51,088 nucleotides of DNA from Sphingoaurantiacus capsulatus (GCF_042648405.1 NZ_JBHRXV010000012.1:1-51088), one strand, 5' to 3'; shown: positions 24,301 to 32,178, counted from the stretch's first letter. Notes: generated by a model from the letters alone, not told the origin. Numbers and translations: made by a program.

Positions 24301-24489
24301 CTGTCGACGCGGTTCGGCATCACCGAGAACATCAGCCTGACCTTCTCGGTCGAAAATCTGTTCGACAAGGCACCGCCGCTGGTCGGTGCGACGGTCGGTA
24401 CCACCGCCTTCAACAGCGGCAACACCTACCCGTCGACCTACGACGCGCTGGGCCGCAAGTTCGCCGTCAGCGCCCGCGTCCGCTTCTAG
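21349..24489 (+). CDS. TonB-dependent receptor 2
   Basis: This 1046-residue outer-membrane receptor has a signal peptide (cleavage about ALAQ, 27–30), TonB-box-like EIVVTG (43–48), a plug with VNLRGMGSNRNVVLLDGQR and TETLTGGASTTYGADAIAG, and a long barrel ending SARVRF. It belongs to the same broad subfamily as the receptor at 14660. It is flanked by a PadR gene upstream and a TetR gene downstream, which suggests ligand-controlled expression. The barrel has extended Gly/Asn/Thr-rich loops. The substrate is unknown. Confidence 0.93.
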   Translation: MTTIRFKRTLATTSASMALALGLTGQALAQTTADADTTASEEEIVVTGSLIRNPNLEASSPVSVIGQDEIELQQANVAEELLRELPGATPSIGSAVNNGNGGASFVNLRGMGSNRNVVLLDGQRIAPSNFVGRVDLNNIPLALIQRTETLTGGASTTYGADAIAGVVNFITRKDFAGAEINISEQITEEGDGNRFRADLTVGANFDDGRGNAVFSVGYQETDPVYQGARDISFLNVDSFTGVVGGGSNTSVPSVFSFARAGIVATSPAPAGVLGGNRQVDPALGGAVRATGTNNIYAPFNFNPFNIFQTPFQRFNMFGQANYEIADGVEIFSRGLFSKNTVKTIIAGSGVFATSVTIPVSNPFLSAGLRSQFCASNDFQHGGANGSGANAGAVGNLNTAGIQTLTPAECAAAALATSPTDPNYRTFTTNLSRRAVEAGPRISDFRTQVFDYQVGLRGDFNDNLGYEFSGSYGESENIQTLQGYVLTSRTRQALLATNATTCLNTANGCVPADYFGPEGSLSPGMVNFLTAEATTTNRTSLAQVRGAVSGDVGFTSPWAGEAVGFAVGAEYRDYTATQKADTLSQTPGELGGSGGAAPSIDGSFNVKEIFGEVVAPLVEDKPFFESLSVEAGVRYSKYEVQAPGNPSYDSTTYKVGAQWEPGYGVKFRGQYARAVRAPNIGELFTPLTTGLTTLNTDPCQGTAPLNNAELRAICLAQGAPAFTIGGIQAPTSGQANVTAGGNLALKPEKADTYTFGVVLQPDFVPGLSLAIDWFDIRINGAVGVPTTGDAIAACFGSTPTAPPAGASLTPACTRIGRDPNTGNLNGNPANTSGLFLESSNLGTILTRGIDLSANYTRDLGFANLAMSFVGTWTKDSKFQATPTAINRECVGYYSPNCGSPGGLGTGSIQPEYQFSQRTTLSFGDVDVSLLWRFLDSVQFEPQQFADDLAAALADPTGCPDPQGADTGGCLVQPEFRDIGAYHYFDLSTRFGITENISLTFSVENLFDKAPPLVGATVGTTAFNSGNTYPSTYDALGRKFAVSARVRF

Positions 24490-24519
24490 CGCGACGCCGG
24501 GTCAAGACCGGACAGGGAA

Positions 24520-24550
24520 GGGCGGGCCGAAAGGTCCGCCCTTTCTCTTT
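24520..24550 (+). terminator. Rho-independent terminator after TonB receptor 2
   Basis: GGGCGGGCC (24520–24528) pairs with GGTCCGCCC (24533–24541), with one G·T pair and a GAAA tetraloop, followed by TTTCTCTTT. Confidence 0.85.
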
Positions 24551-24566
24551 GTCGGCGTCGAATTCC

Positions 24567-24591
24567 TAGTTCTAGGCGAACTAATATTAGT
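24567..24591. promoter_or_regulatory. Overlapping palindromes upstream of the TetR gene
   Basis: TAGTTC–TAGGC–GAACTA (24567–24583) is a perfect 6-bp inverted repeat with a 5-bp spacer. It overlaps the perfect 12-bp palindrome ACTAATATTAGT (24580–24591). This is about 86 bp before the TetR ATG and fits an autoregulatory operator, as is common for TetR genes. Confidence 0.5.
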
Positions 24592-24676
24592 GCGTCTTCT
24601 GCCGATATCCCTCTATCGACACGGCTTGAGCGGTATTCCTGTTAGTGCTAAAAGGACTGATCTGGAGGAGACGCCG

Positions 24677-25315
24677 ATGTCGATGACCGCTGTCGAGCGT
24701 GAGCAGTTCCGGGCCGCGATCCGCGCTGCCGCGCTGCCGCTATTTCTCGAACGGCCGATCGCCGACCTGACGCTGAAGGGCGTGGCCGAGGCGATGGGCG
24801 CCTCCTTCTGGGCGGTCTATCGCCAGTATGAAACGCGCGAGGTGCTCTACCGTGCTGCGGTGGCACCGCTGATCGATGAGGTCGCCGCGGTCGCCGCGCG
24901 CACGCCGCGCACCACCGCCTCGGTCGGTGCCGCTGTCGGCGCCTGCGTCCGTCATGCCGTCGAGCTGATGCAGGGCGCACGCTACCGCGACATGTTCTAC
25001 CTGCTGCTGCGCGACGGCGCCGGGCAGGACTGGATCGAGCCGATCTATCGCGACCGCATCGTCGGCGCGCTGGTGCGTGGCTTCGAAGCGGCGGTGCGTC
25101 GCGCCGGCGACCAGCATGGCCTGGTAATCGGCATTCAGCCCGGCACCAGCCAGCGCGTCATCCGCACGCTGGAAAGCAATCTGCTGCTGCCGAGACTGCT
25201 GCCCAATTCGGTGCCGCTGTCCGACGAGGAAGTGGCGGCGGCGCGTCAGGCGGCGGTCAACGGCCTGATGGCGGCAACCTATGCGGTGGAGTTTGCCGAA
25301 CCCGCCGCAGCCTGA
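24677..25315 (+). CDS. TetR-family transcriptional regulator
   Basis: This 212-residue protein has a TetR-type helix-turn-helix in the first 60 residues (AALPLFLERPIADLTLKGVAEAMG, then ASFWAVYRQYETREVLYRAAV) and a helical ligand-binding C-terminal region. The ATG at 24677 follows GGAGGAG. The gene follows TonB receptor 2 on the same strand and probably regulates itself and perhaps the receptor. The recognition helix SFWAVYRQYETRE is somewhat divergent from the classical TetR YYHF pattern. Confidence 0.8.
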   Translation: MSMTAVEREQFRAAIRAAALPLFLERPIADLTLKGVAEAMGASFWAVYRQYETREVLYRAAVAPLIDEVAAVAARTPRTTASVGAAVGACVRHAVELMQGARYRDMFYLLLRDGAGQDWIEPIYRDRIVGALVRGFEAAVRRAGDQHGLVIGIQPGTSQRVIRTLESNLLLPRLLPNSVPLSDEEVAAARQAAVNGLMAATYAVEFAEPAAA

Positions 25316-25342
25316 TCCCGATATTCAGTGGCTCTGCACGAC

Positions 25343-25370
25343 TGGCGGCCCTTCGGGGTCGCCATTTTTC
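25343..25370 (+). terminator. Rho-independent terminator after the TetR gene
   Basis: TGGCGGCCC (25343–25351) pairs with GGGTCGCCA (25356–25364) around a TTCG tetraloop, followed by TTTTT. It abuts the stop codon of the convergent response-regulator gene. Confidence 0.85.
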
Positions 25371-25371
25371 G

Positions 25372-25758
25372 TCAGCGCGCGTCGGCCTGCGCCGGCGGCA
25401 CCATCACCCGCTCGATCACCGCGAGCAGCCGGTCGGCGGCGAAGGGCTTCTCGATGAAATCGGCGGCGCCGAGGCGCAGCACTTCGTCGGCGTCGGACTG
25501 GTTGCCGTGGCCGGTCATGATGATGACGGGGGCGGTCATGCCGCCGCTCGCCAGCCGCTTCAGCACGGTAACGCCGTCGATGCCCGGCATGCAGATGTCG
25601 AGCAGCACGCAGCCGTCGGGCTGCGCGCGGGTCGCCTCGAGGAATGCCTCGGGCGTGTCATAGGCCTGCGAATCGATATCGGCACTCGACAGCAGCCAGC
25701 GCAGCGAATCGCGCACCGGCTGATCATCGTCGACGATATGAACGAAGCGGCTGCCCAT
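25372..25758 (-). CDS. Single-domain response regulator (FixJ-type receiver)
   Basis: This 128-residue protein is a receiver domain without an output domain. It has the acidic pocket D10–D12 (VHIVDDD), phospho-acceptor Asp54 (LLDICMPGIDG), Thr82 (IIMTGHG) and Lys104 (IEKPF). The sequence is close to FixJ/TtrR receivers. It may pass phosphate on in a relay or act by protein binding. The start at 25758 follows GAGAGGG. No histidine kinase gene is nearby. Confidence 0.85.
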   Translation of the reverse strand: MGSRFVHIVDDDQPVRDSLRWLLSSADIDSQAYDTPEAFLEATRAQPDGCVLLDICMPGIDGVTVLKRLASGGMTAPVIIMTGHGNQSDADEVLRLGAADFIEKPFAADRLLAVIERVMVPPAQADAR

Positions 25759-25907
25759 CACCCTCTCATGGCGGCCCGGCAGGGTCGCGGGGTCCAGTGG
25801 AGCGCGACTATGCGCAGGGCAATGTTCGCTGCCTATCTGGGAACTTAACGAGGGTGGTCCGGGCGCGCCGGCCTGAAACACAAATGCGCCGAGCGACAAA
25901 CCCGCCA

Positions 25908-25944
25908 AACGCAAACGGGGCGAGCCGTTGCCGGCCCGCCCCGT
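25908..25944 (-). terminator. Rho-independent terminator after the cold-shock gene
   Basis: On the minus strand ACGGGGCG…GCCG pairs with CGGC…CGCCCCGT around a GCAA tetraloop (25915–25944), followed by TTGCGTTTG. The gene that ends at 25966 is read from this strand. Confidence 0.8.
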
Positions 25945-25965
25945 CTGTTTCAGTCGGCGTGTCGC

Positions 25966-26814
25966 TTAGATCGACTGGATGCTCGTCGCGGCCTGCTTGC
26001 CGCGGCGGTCGACCTCCAGCTCGAAGCTGATGCGCTGGCCCTCGGCCAGGTCATGCATGCCCGACCGCTCGACAGCCGAGATGTGGACGAACGCGTCCGG
26101 CGCGCCATCGTCGCGCTGAACGAAGCCGAAGCCCTTCTGGCCGTTGAAGAACTTCACCGTACCCTCATAGCGCGTGCCGTCACTCGGCGTACGCTCGAAG
26201 CCACCGGCGCCGCCCGGACGCGGGCCGCGGTCGCCGCGGTCCTCGAAGCTGCGCGGCTTCGGCTCGATGATCTCGCCCTCGATGACCAGGTCGGTCGCCG
26301 AGATGCGGCCGTTGCGGTCGGTAAGGGTGAAAGCCAGCTTCTGGCCCTCGGCGAGCTCGCGCAGGCCGATCGACTCGACCGCCGAGATGTGAACGAACAC
26401 ATCCTCGCCGCCGTCGTCGCGAACGACGAAGCCGAAACCCTTCTGCGCGTTGAAGAACTTGACGGTGCCCGTCGCGTTGCCGACCGCGATGCCCGGCGAG
26501 AAGCCGCCACCACCACCGCCGCCACGACCGCCGCCGAAGCCACCACCGCCGCCGCCGCCGAAGCGGCTGCCGCCGCCACCGCCGCCGAAGCGATCACCGC
26601 CACCGCCGCCGCCACCGCCAAAGCGATTGCCGCCGCCGCCGTAACCGCCGCCGCCACCGCCGCCGAAGCCACCGCGTCCACCGCCGTAGCTGTCACCGCC
26701 GCCGCCGCCGCCGAAATCGCGGTCGAAGCCGCCACCACCGAAGTCGCGGTCGCCGCCGCCGCGCTTATCGAACCCACCACGGCCGGATCCACGCCGGCGA
26801 TTGTCGAAGCTCAT
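25966..26814 (-). CDS. Glycine-rich protein with two cold-shock domains
   Basis: This 282-residue protein has a low-complexity N-terminal part (1–105) built from Gly runs with Arg/Phe/Asp/Tyr, such as GGGRGG, DRDFGG and NRFGG. Two cold-shock domains follow: CSD1 (about 114–180) with RNP1 KGFGFV and RNP2 DVFVHIS, a charged linker (181–214), and CSD2 (about 216–282) with KGFGFV and AFVHIS. CSDs bind single-stranded RNA or DNA and act as RNA chaperones. The Gly/Arg-rich tail suggests multivalent RNA binding or condensate formation; this is inference. The reading frame is uninterrupted through the repeats. Confidence 0.9.
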   Translation of the reverse strand: MSFDNRRRGSGRGGFDKRGGGDRDFGGGGFDRDFGGGGGGDSYGGGRGGFGGGGGGGYGGGGNRFGGGGGGGGDRFGGGGGGSRFGGGGGGGFGGGRGGGGGGGFSPGIAVGNATGTVKFFNAQKGFGFVVRDDGGEDVFVHISAVESIGLRELAEGQKLAFTLTDRNGRISATDLVIEGEIIEPKPRSFEDRGDRGPRPGGAGGFERTPSDGTRYEGTVKFFNGQKGFGFVQRDDGAPDAFVHISAVERSGMHDLAEGQRISFELEVDRRGKQAATSIQSI

Positions 26815-26989
26815 TTAGGGAAATTCTTTCGTATCATCATAAGTGAGCGGCCCAATACCACCGCCCGGCAAAACGCCCTTCGGCACACAAAGCTGCGCCG
26901 ACCGTCGGCCATAGACGAAAAAAGGGAGTCGCGCGAGGCTGAATCCGTGGAGCGCCCCTGGGGCGCGAGGAGTCGAGCGCCGGGCGGGT

Positions 26990-28381
26990 TCAATCCTCGC
27001 CGCCGCCGGCCTCCAGTTCGTGCGCGACTCGGCTGGCGAGCGCGGTCAGCGCCGCCGCCTGCTCGGCGGTCAGCTCACGCGGCCGGGTATCGATCACGCA
27101 CAGCGCGCCGAGCTTCTGCCCCTCCGAGGTGACCAGCGGCGCGCCGGCATAGAAGCGCACCCCCGGATCGCCGCGCACCAGCGGGTTGCCGCCGAAGCGG
27201 CTGTCGAGCGCGGCATCGTTGATCACCATCGGCGCGTCGCCGTTGATCGCGTGGCCGCAGAAGGAGACGGCACGCGGCGTCTCGTCGGCATCGACTCCCT
27301 TTTCGGCAACGAACCATTGGCGGTCGCGGTCGATGATCGAGATCGCCGCCATCGGCGTGCCGATGATGTCGGCGGCCTGCTGCACCATCTTCTGGAAGGC
27401 GGGCTTGCGGGCGAGGCGCGCCAGCTCGAGCTTGTCGATCGCCCCCTGCCGCGTGGCCTCGTCCGCCGGCACCGGCGGCGGCATGAAGCCATGGTCGTCG
27501 GAGGCAAGCGCCAGCCGCAGGCTGTTTTTCCCCGAGCGCTTCACCTCGTACATGAGCGCATCGGCCATGCCGAGCAGCCGCTGCTGGTCGGCGACATCGC
27601 CGGCGCGAACGATGACGGCGCCCATGCTGCAGCTGACCGCATGGGGCAAGCGGTCGAGCGCGGTGCACAGCCGGGTGTGGATCGCCGCCGCGGTCGCATA
27701 GGCGTCGGCGAGGTCGTCGATGCCGCGCAGCAGCACGAACTCGTCGCCGCCGACCCGGCCAAGCAGGTCGTCCGCGCGCACTTCCTGCCGCGCTGCATCG
27801 GCAAAGGCGCGCAGCACGTCGTCGCCGGCGGCGTGTCCCGCCGTGTCGTTGACCGCCTTGAATCCGTCGAGGTCGAGATAGGCGAGCATCAGCCCGCCGC
27901 CGCGTCGCGGCAGCCGGGCCAGCGCCTCGTCGGCCGCTTCCATGAAGGCGCGCTTGTTGAGCGTACCGGTCAGCGCATCGATCGACGCCATCTCGCGCGT
28001 GTCGTCGAAATGCCCGCGCACCGTGCCGAGCAGCAGCGCTACGAGCGAGAAAGGCACGATGGCCGACCCCGCGTTGAAGATCAGCACCCCCGGCGTGGCG
28101 ACGCCAACGTCGCCGGCATAGGAGATGGTGCGTGCCACCGCCGCTGCGACCGCCGTGATCAGCCCCGCCTTGATGCCGAGCGCCCAGGCGGCCATGCAGA
28201 CCGGCAGCACGTAGAAGGCGCCGAGGTTGACCTCGCGCACGATCGCAAGATCGAGCCCGCCGACCACGATCAGCATCAGCGCGCTGAGCGCCACGACCGT
28301 CGGCCGCGCGAGATGGGTGAGCCAGTGGGCCGCCCGCTCGAGGACCGGCTCGACCCTCGATCCTGTCGCTGTCGTCTTCAC
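26990..28381 (-). CDS. Membrane diguanylate cyclase with C-terminal GAF domain
   Basis: This 463-residue protein has several N-terminal transmembrane helices (about 28–120), a GGDEF domain with intact GGDEF (211–215) and the inhibitory site RxxD (R202–D205) five residues upstream. A GAF domain follows (about 320–455; AAISIIDRDRQWFVAEKG, SFCGHAI, YAGAPLV, LGALCVID). Active GGDEF proteins make c-di-GMP from two GTP. The GAF after the GGDEF is the reverse of the usual order. It is transcribed away from terC. Confidence 0.88.
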   Translation of the reverse strand: MKTTATGSRVEPVLERAAHWLTHLARPTVVALSALMLIVVGGLDLAIVREVNLGAFYVLPVCMAAWALGIKAGLITAVAAAVARTISYAGDVGVATPGVLIFNAGSAIVPFSLVALLLGTVRGHFDDTREMASIDALTGTLNKRAFMEAADEALARLPRRGGGLMLAYLDLDGFKAVNDTAGHAAGDDVLRAFADAARQEVRADDLLGRVGGDEFVLLRGIDDLADAYATAAAIHTRLCTALDRLPHAVSCSMGAVIVRAGDVADQQRLLGMADALMYEVKRSGKNSLRLALASDDHGFMPPPVPADEATRQGAIDKLELARLARKPAFQKMVQQAADIIGTPMAAISIIDRDRQWFVAEKGVDADETPRAVSFCGHAINGDAPMVINDAALDSRFGGNPLVRGDPGVRFYAGAPLVTSEGQKLGALCVIDTRPRELTAEQAAALTALASRVAHELEAGGGED

Positions 28382-28659
28382 GATCGCCCGCCTAGCAGAA
28401 ACCCGGGTTATTGCGAACCGGCGGCCACCGTCGTTTGCGACCGCTTGAAACCGACACGCGGCACCGGTAGTTCTGCGCTCATGCGGGCCGGGCCCCTCTG
28501 ACGATCGCTTCGGCGATGGTGATGTCGGACCGCATCGAGTGCGCTCGATGCAGGTCTTCGTTCTTTTCTCGCATCGAGCCCTCGAAATCTGACGCCGGAT
28601 CGAGGAGCTGCTGTCGATGAATCACGCCGTTTTCGCCCTCCCTATGACGGAGCTGCACC
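28382..28659. other. 278-bp divergent region between the GGDEF and terC genes
   Basis: No gene is supported. A perfect hairpin GCATCGAG–TGCG–CTCGATGC (28532–28551) is present, and GCATCGAG recurs at about 28573, so it may be a small regulatory site. Confidence 0.4.
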
Positions 28660-29454
28660 ATGGTTGAGGGCCTTCAGGCGCTCTTCACCGATCCCACCGC
28701 CTGGGCGGCGCTGATCGCGCTGGTCATCATGGAAGTGGTGCTCGGCATCGACAATCTCATCTTCATCTCGATCCTGTCGAACAAGCTGCCCGACGGGCAG
28801 CGGCAGAAGGCGCGTCGCCTTGGCATCGCCCTCGCCCTCGTCATGCGCCTCGCGCTCCTGTCGATGATCGCCTGGATCGTCGGGCTGGTGGCGCCGGTGT
28901 TCGACCTGGGGCTTACCGGGCCGCTCGACGCGACCGGCCGACCGACCTTCGAGACCAATTTCTCGTGGCGCGACCTCATCCTGATCGCCGGCGGCCTGTT
29001 CCTGATCTGGAAGGCGACGAAGGAAATTCACCATTCGATGGACCCGGTGCCGACCGGCGACGTGCTCGACAAGAAGAGCGTCGTGACGCTGACCTTCAGC
29101 GCGGCGATCATCCAGATCATCCTGCTCGACATGGTGTTCTCGATCGATTCGATCCTCACCGCCGTCGGCATGACCGACAATCTGGCGGTGATGGTGATCG
29201 CGGTTCTGGTCGCGGTCGGCACGATGCTGCTCGCCGCCGATCCGCTGGCGAATTTCATTGCGAAGAACCCGACGGTGGTGATGCTGGCGCTCGGCTTCCT
29301 GCTGATGATCGGCGCGGTGCTGATTGCCGATGGCTTCGGCGTGCATGTGCCGAAGGGCTATATCTACGCGGCGATGGCCTTCTCGACGCTCGTCGAGATG
29401 CTCAACATCTTCTCGCGCCGCGCCCAGCAGCGAAAGGCCGCGAAAAACACGTAA
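28660..29454 (+). CDS. TerC-family integral membrane protein
   Basis: This 264-residue multi-span protein has the TerC signatures EVVLGIDNLIFIS (about 25–37) and DMVFSIDSI, each placing acidic residues inside the membrane. Seven or so hydrophobic helices follow. Family members are linked to tellurite resistance and, in some bacteria, manganese export. The gene probably begins a new transcript; no known riboswitch is recognised upstream. Confidence 0.88.
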   Translation: MVEGLQALFTDPTAWAALIALVIMEVVLGIDNLIFISILSNKLPDGQRQKARRLGIALALVMRLALLSMIAWIVGLVAPVFDLGLTGPLDATGRPTFETNFSWRDLILIAGGLFLIWKATKEIHHSMDPVPTGDVLDKKSVVTLTFSAAIIQIILLDMVFSIDSILTAVGMTDNLAVMVIAVLVAVGTMLLAADPLANFIAKNPTVVMLALGFLLMIGAVLIADGFGVHVPKGYIYAAMAFSTLVEMLNIFSRRAQQRKAAKNT

Positions 29455-29469
29455 GCGGCGGTTCAGTCG

Positions 29470-29510
29470 GTCCCCGGCAAACGCGGGTTGCGGCCCGCGC
29501 CGCCGGGGAC
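29470..29510. other. Large GC hairpin between terC and the RNase D-like gene
   Basis: GTCCCCGGC (29470–29478) pairs with GCCGGGGAC (29502–29510), with CGCGGG/CCCGCG inside. No T-tract follows, so it is not a classical terminator, but it may stop or slow terC transcription. Confidence 0.5.
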
Positions 29511-29522
29511 TAACCCAGAGCC

Positions 29523-30137
29523 ATGACGGTCTATCTGCATGTGGGCGACCTGCCCGAAGGCGTTTTCGGGCCCGGCCCGATCGCGGTCGACACCGAGGCG
29601 ATGGGGCTCGACCCCAATCGCGATCGGCTGTGCGTCGTCCAGCTGTCCGACGGCGGCCCCGACGAGCATCTCGTCCGCTTCGATCCCGGCCGGTATGACG
29701 CGCCCAATCTGAAGGCGCTGCTCGCCGACCCGGCGCGGCTGAAGCTCTATCATTTCGCGCGCTTCGATCTCGCGATGATGAAGGCCTATCTCGGGGTGAT
29801 GGCCGGCCCGGTCTATTGCACCAAGACCGCGTCGCGGCTGGTCCGCACCTACACCGACCGCCACGGTCTGAAGGACCTGATCAAGGAAACCATCGGCGTC
29901 GATATCTCCAAGCAGCAGCAGTCATCCGACTGGGGTTCGCCCGAGCTGTCCGACGCGCAGAAGGAATATGCGGCGTCCGACGTGCGTTTTCTCCACCGCG
30001 TGAAGGAAGTGCTCGACGTGCGCCTGGCGCGCGAGGGGCGCACCGAACTGGCAAAGGCTTGCTTCGACTTTCTGCCGCACCGCGCCGAACTCGACCTCGC
30101 CGGCTGGCCCGAAGCCGACATCTTCGCGCATGTCTAA
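29523..30137 (+). CDS. RNase D-like 3'-5' exonuclease
   Basis: This 204-residue protein has the DEDDy exonuclease motifs: D23 and E25 (AVDTEAMGL), FARFDLAMM, and YAASDVRFLHRV with the Tyr-x3-Asp motif. It matches the short RNase D-like exonucleases of alphaproteobacteria, which lack the HRDC domains of E. coli RNase D. It overlaps lptC by eight bases, so it heads the operon leading to LPS transport genes. The target RNA is unknown. Confidence 0.88.
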   Translation: MTVYLHVGDLPEGVFGPGPIAVDTEAMGLDPNRDRLCVVQLSDGGPDEHLVRFDPGRYDAPNLKALLADPARLKLYHFARFDLAMMKAYLGVMAGPVYCTKTASRLVRTYTDRHGLKDLIKETIGVDISKQQQSSDWGSPELSDAQKEYAASDVRFLHRVKEVLDVRLAREGRTELAKACFDFLPHRAELDLAGWPEADIFAHV

Positions 30138-30750
30138 AAGCGGCTCCGCCATGCGCGCCAACGCGGCGCCGCCGGGCGGAAGCTGGGACCGCACCGTCGC
30201 GATCCTGAAGCTGGCGCTGCCCGCCGGCGCGGCCGCGGTGCTCGCCGCCTGCCTGATCTGGCCGCTGACCAGCCAGCAGGAATTCTCCTTCATCCTGTCG
30301 AAGGACCGCGTCGCCGAGGCGCAGGAGCGGCTGCGCATGGACCGCGCCGTCTATCGCGGCGAGGACAGCAAGGGGCAGCCCTTCACCATCCGCGCCGCGA
30401 GCGCGGTGCAGAAGACCTCCGACACCCCGATCGTCGAGTTGCGCGCCATCTCCGCCGAGCTGCGCACCGCCGATGGCCCGGCGCGCGCCGATGCCGATGT
30501 CGGCCGCTACGACCTCGAGCGCGAGCGCATCGACGTGGTCGGCCCGGTCAAGCTGCGCTCGGCCGCCGGCTATGCGCTCGACACCAGCGATGTCAGCCTC
30601 GACCTCGCGACGCGGAAGGTCACGGGCAGCGGCAAGGTCGACGGCAAGATGCCGCTCGGCGCCTTCACCGCCGGCCGCCTCACCGCCGACGTCAACGGCC
30701 GCAGCGTGGTGCTCGACAAAGGCGCCTCCTTGCGGATCGTGCAGCGCTGA
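30130..30750 (+). CDS. lptC: LPS export protein LptC
   Basis: This 206-residue protein has one N-terminal transmembrane helix (about 26–46, LKLALPAGAAAVLAACLIW) and a periplasmic beta-jellyroll (residues about 60–206). LptC links the LptB2FG transporter to the LptA bridge. Its place before lptA and lptB supports the call; the sequence itself is divergent, as is common for LptC. Confidence 0.88.
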   Translation: MSKSGSAMRANAAPPGGSWDRTVAILKLALPAGAAAVLAACLIWPLTSQQEFSFILSKDRVAEAQERLRMDRAVYRGEDSKGQPFTIRAASAVQKTSDTPIVELRAISAELRTADGPARADADVGRYDLERERIDVVGPVKLRSAAGYALDTSDVSLDLATRKVTGSGKVDGKMPLGAFTAGRLTADVNGRSVVLDKGASLRIVQR

Positions 30751-30755
30751 CGCAC

Positions 30756-31304
30756 ATGGTCGCCATGCGTCCGCTCCTTTTCCTCGCGCTTGCCGCGCTG
30801 CTCGCCGCCCCCGCCGCCTCGCAGGGGGGCCTCGGCAATTCGGCGCTCGCCCGCCACGACACCAAGGCGCCGATCGACATCGACGCAGCCCGCATCGAGG
30901 TGCGCGACCGCGACAATCAGGCGATCTTTTCGGGCAATGTCGTCGTCCGCCAGGGCAATATGACGCTTCAGGCCGGGCAGCTCCGCGTCTTCTACCAGCG
31001 CGCGCAGGGCGACGATCTCGCTATCCTGCGCATCGATGCCGAGGGGGGCGTGACCTTGGTCAGCCCCTCGGAGCGCGCCCGCGGCTCCTACGGCGTCTAC
31101 GATGTCGAGGACCGGCAGCTCACCATGATCGGCAACGTCGTGCTGACTCGCGGCGATTCGGTGCTGCGCGGCCAGCGCCTCGGCATCGACTTGGAGACCG
31201 GCCGCTCGACGCTCGACGGCGCGTCGTCAGGCGGCGCGACGGGGAGCAGTGGCACGCGGGTCACAGGCCGCTTCGTCGTACCGGAACGTCGCGCCAACCC
31301 TTAG
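30756..31304 (+). CDS. lptA: LPS transport periplasmic protein LptA
   Basis: This 182-residue protein has a signal peptide (MVAMRPLLFLALAALLAAPA) and an OstA-like beta-jellyroll with repeated elements such as DIDAARIEVRDRDNQAIFSG and QGNMTLQAGQLRVFY. LptA bridges the periplasm between LptC and LptD. It follows lptC by five bases. Confidence 0.88.
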   Translation: MVAMRPLLFLALAALLAAPAASQGGLGNSALARHDTKAPIDIDAARIEVRDRDNQAIFSGNVVVRQGNMTLQAGQLRVFYQRAQGDDLAILRIDAEGGVTLVSPSERARGSYGVYDVEDRQLTMIGNVVLTRGDSVLRGQRLGIDLETGRSTLDGASSGGATGSSGTRVTGRFVVPERRANP

Positions 31305-31401
31305 ACTCCGCTTCCCAAAGCGAAATTCCTGCGCTTATATGCACGAAGCGCGCCAAGTGGTGCGCCCAAGTGTGAAGAAGCGTGTAGGAGTTCAGTGGGG
31401 C

Positions 31402-32178
31402 ATGGCCGACGGTACGGCAGTGATGGAGCGCGGTGCCGCAGGGCCCGCCGACGCCGCCAACGGCCTGTCGGTCGTCTCGATCGGCAAACGCTACGACAAG
31501 CGCGTCGTGCTGCGAGACGTGTCGATGAGCGTCCAGCGCGGCGAGGTCGTCGGCCTGCTCGGTCCCAACGGCGCCGGCAAGACCACCTGCTTCTATTCGA
31601 TCATGGGGCTGGTGATGCCCGATCAGGGCCGCATCATGCTCGACGGCACCGACATCACCGCGCTGCCGATGTACCGGCGTGCCGCGCTGGGCTTGGGCTA
31701 TCTGCCGCAGGAAACCTCGATCTTCCGCGGTCTCACCGTCGAACAGAATATCCTGGCGGTGCTCGAAGTGTCGGAGCCCGACAAGGAAGCCCGCGCCGCG
31801 CGGCTCGAAAAGCTGCTCGACGAATTCTCGATCAAGCGGCTGCGCAGCGCCCCGGCGATGGCGCTGTCGGGCGGTGAGCGCCGCCGCTGCGAGATTGCCC
31901 GCGCGCTCGCCGCCGATCCGTCGATCATGCTGCTCGACGAGCCGTTCGCCGGCATCGACCCGATCTCGATCGCCGACATCCGCGACCTTGTCTACCATCT
32001 GAAGGACCGCGACATCGGTGTGCTGATCACCGATCACAACGTCCGCGAGACGCTGGAGATCGTCGACCGCGCCTGCATCATCTACGACGGCCGCGTGCTG
32101 TTCGAGGGCACGCCCGAGGCGCTGGTCGCCAACGAGGACGTGCGCAGGGTCTACCTCGGCGAAAGCTTCGAGCTTTGA
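31402..32178 (+). CDS. lptB: LPS export ABC transporter ATPase LptB
   Basis: This 258-residue ATPase has Walker A GPNGAGKTT (54–62), the Q-loop YLPQETSIFRGLTV, the ABC signature LSGGERRR, Walker B LLDEPFAGIDP and the H-loop TDHNVRETL. LptB powers extraction of LPS from the inner membrane. The ATG at 31402 follows GTGGGG; the longer frame upstream runs through the lptA end. The stop is followed at once by the inverted-repeat structure before rpoN. Confidence 0.95.
   Translation: MADGTAVMERGAAGPADAANGLSVVSIGKRYDKRVVLRDVSMSVQRGEVVGLLGPNGAGKTTCFYSIMGLVMPDQGRIMLDGTDITALPMYRRAALGLGYLPQETSIFRGLTVEQNILAVLEVSEPDKEARAARLEKLLDEFSIKRLRSAPAMALSGGERRRCEIARALAADPSIMLLDEPFAGIDPISIADIRDLVYHLKDRDIGVLITDHNVRETLEIVDRACIIYDGRVLFEGTPEALVANEDVRRVYLGESFEL

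Noticed and set aside
28500..28659. yybP–ykoY (manganese) riboswitch before the TerC gene
   Set aside because: TerC genes often carry it, but none of the conserved motif elements could be found; only a small hairpin is present.
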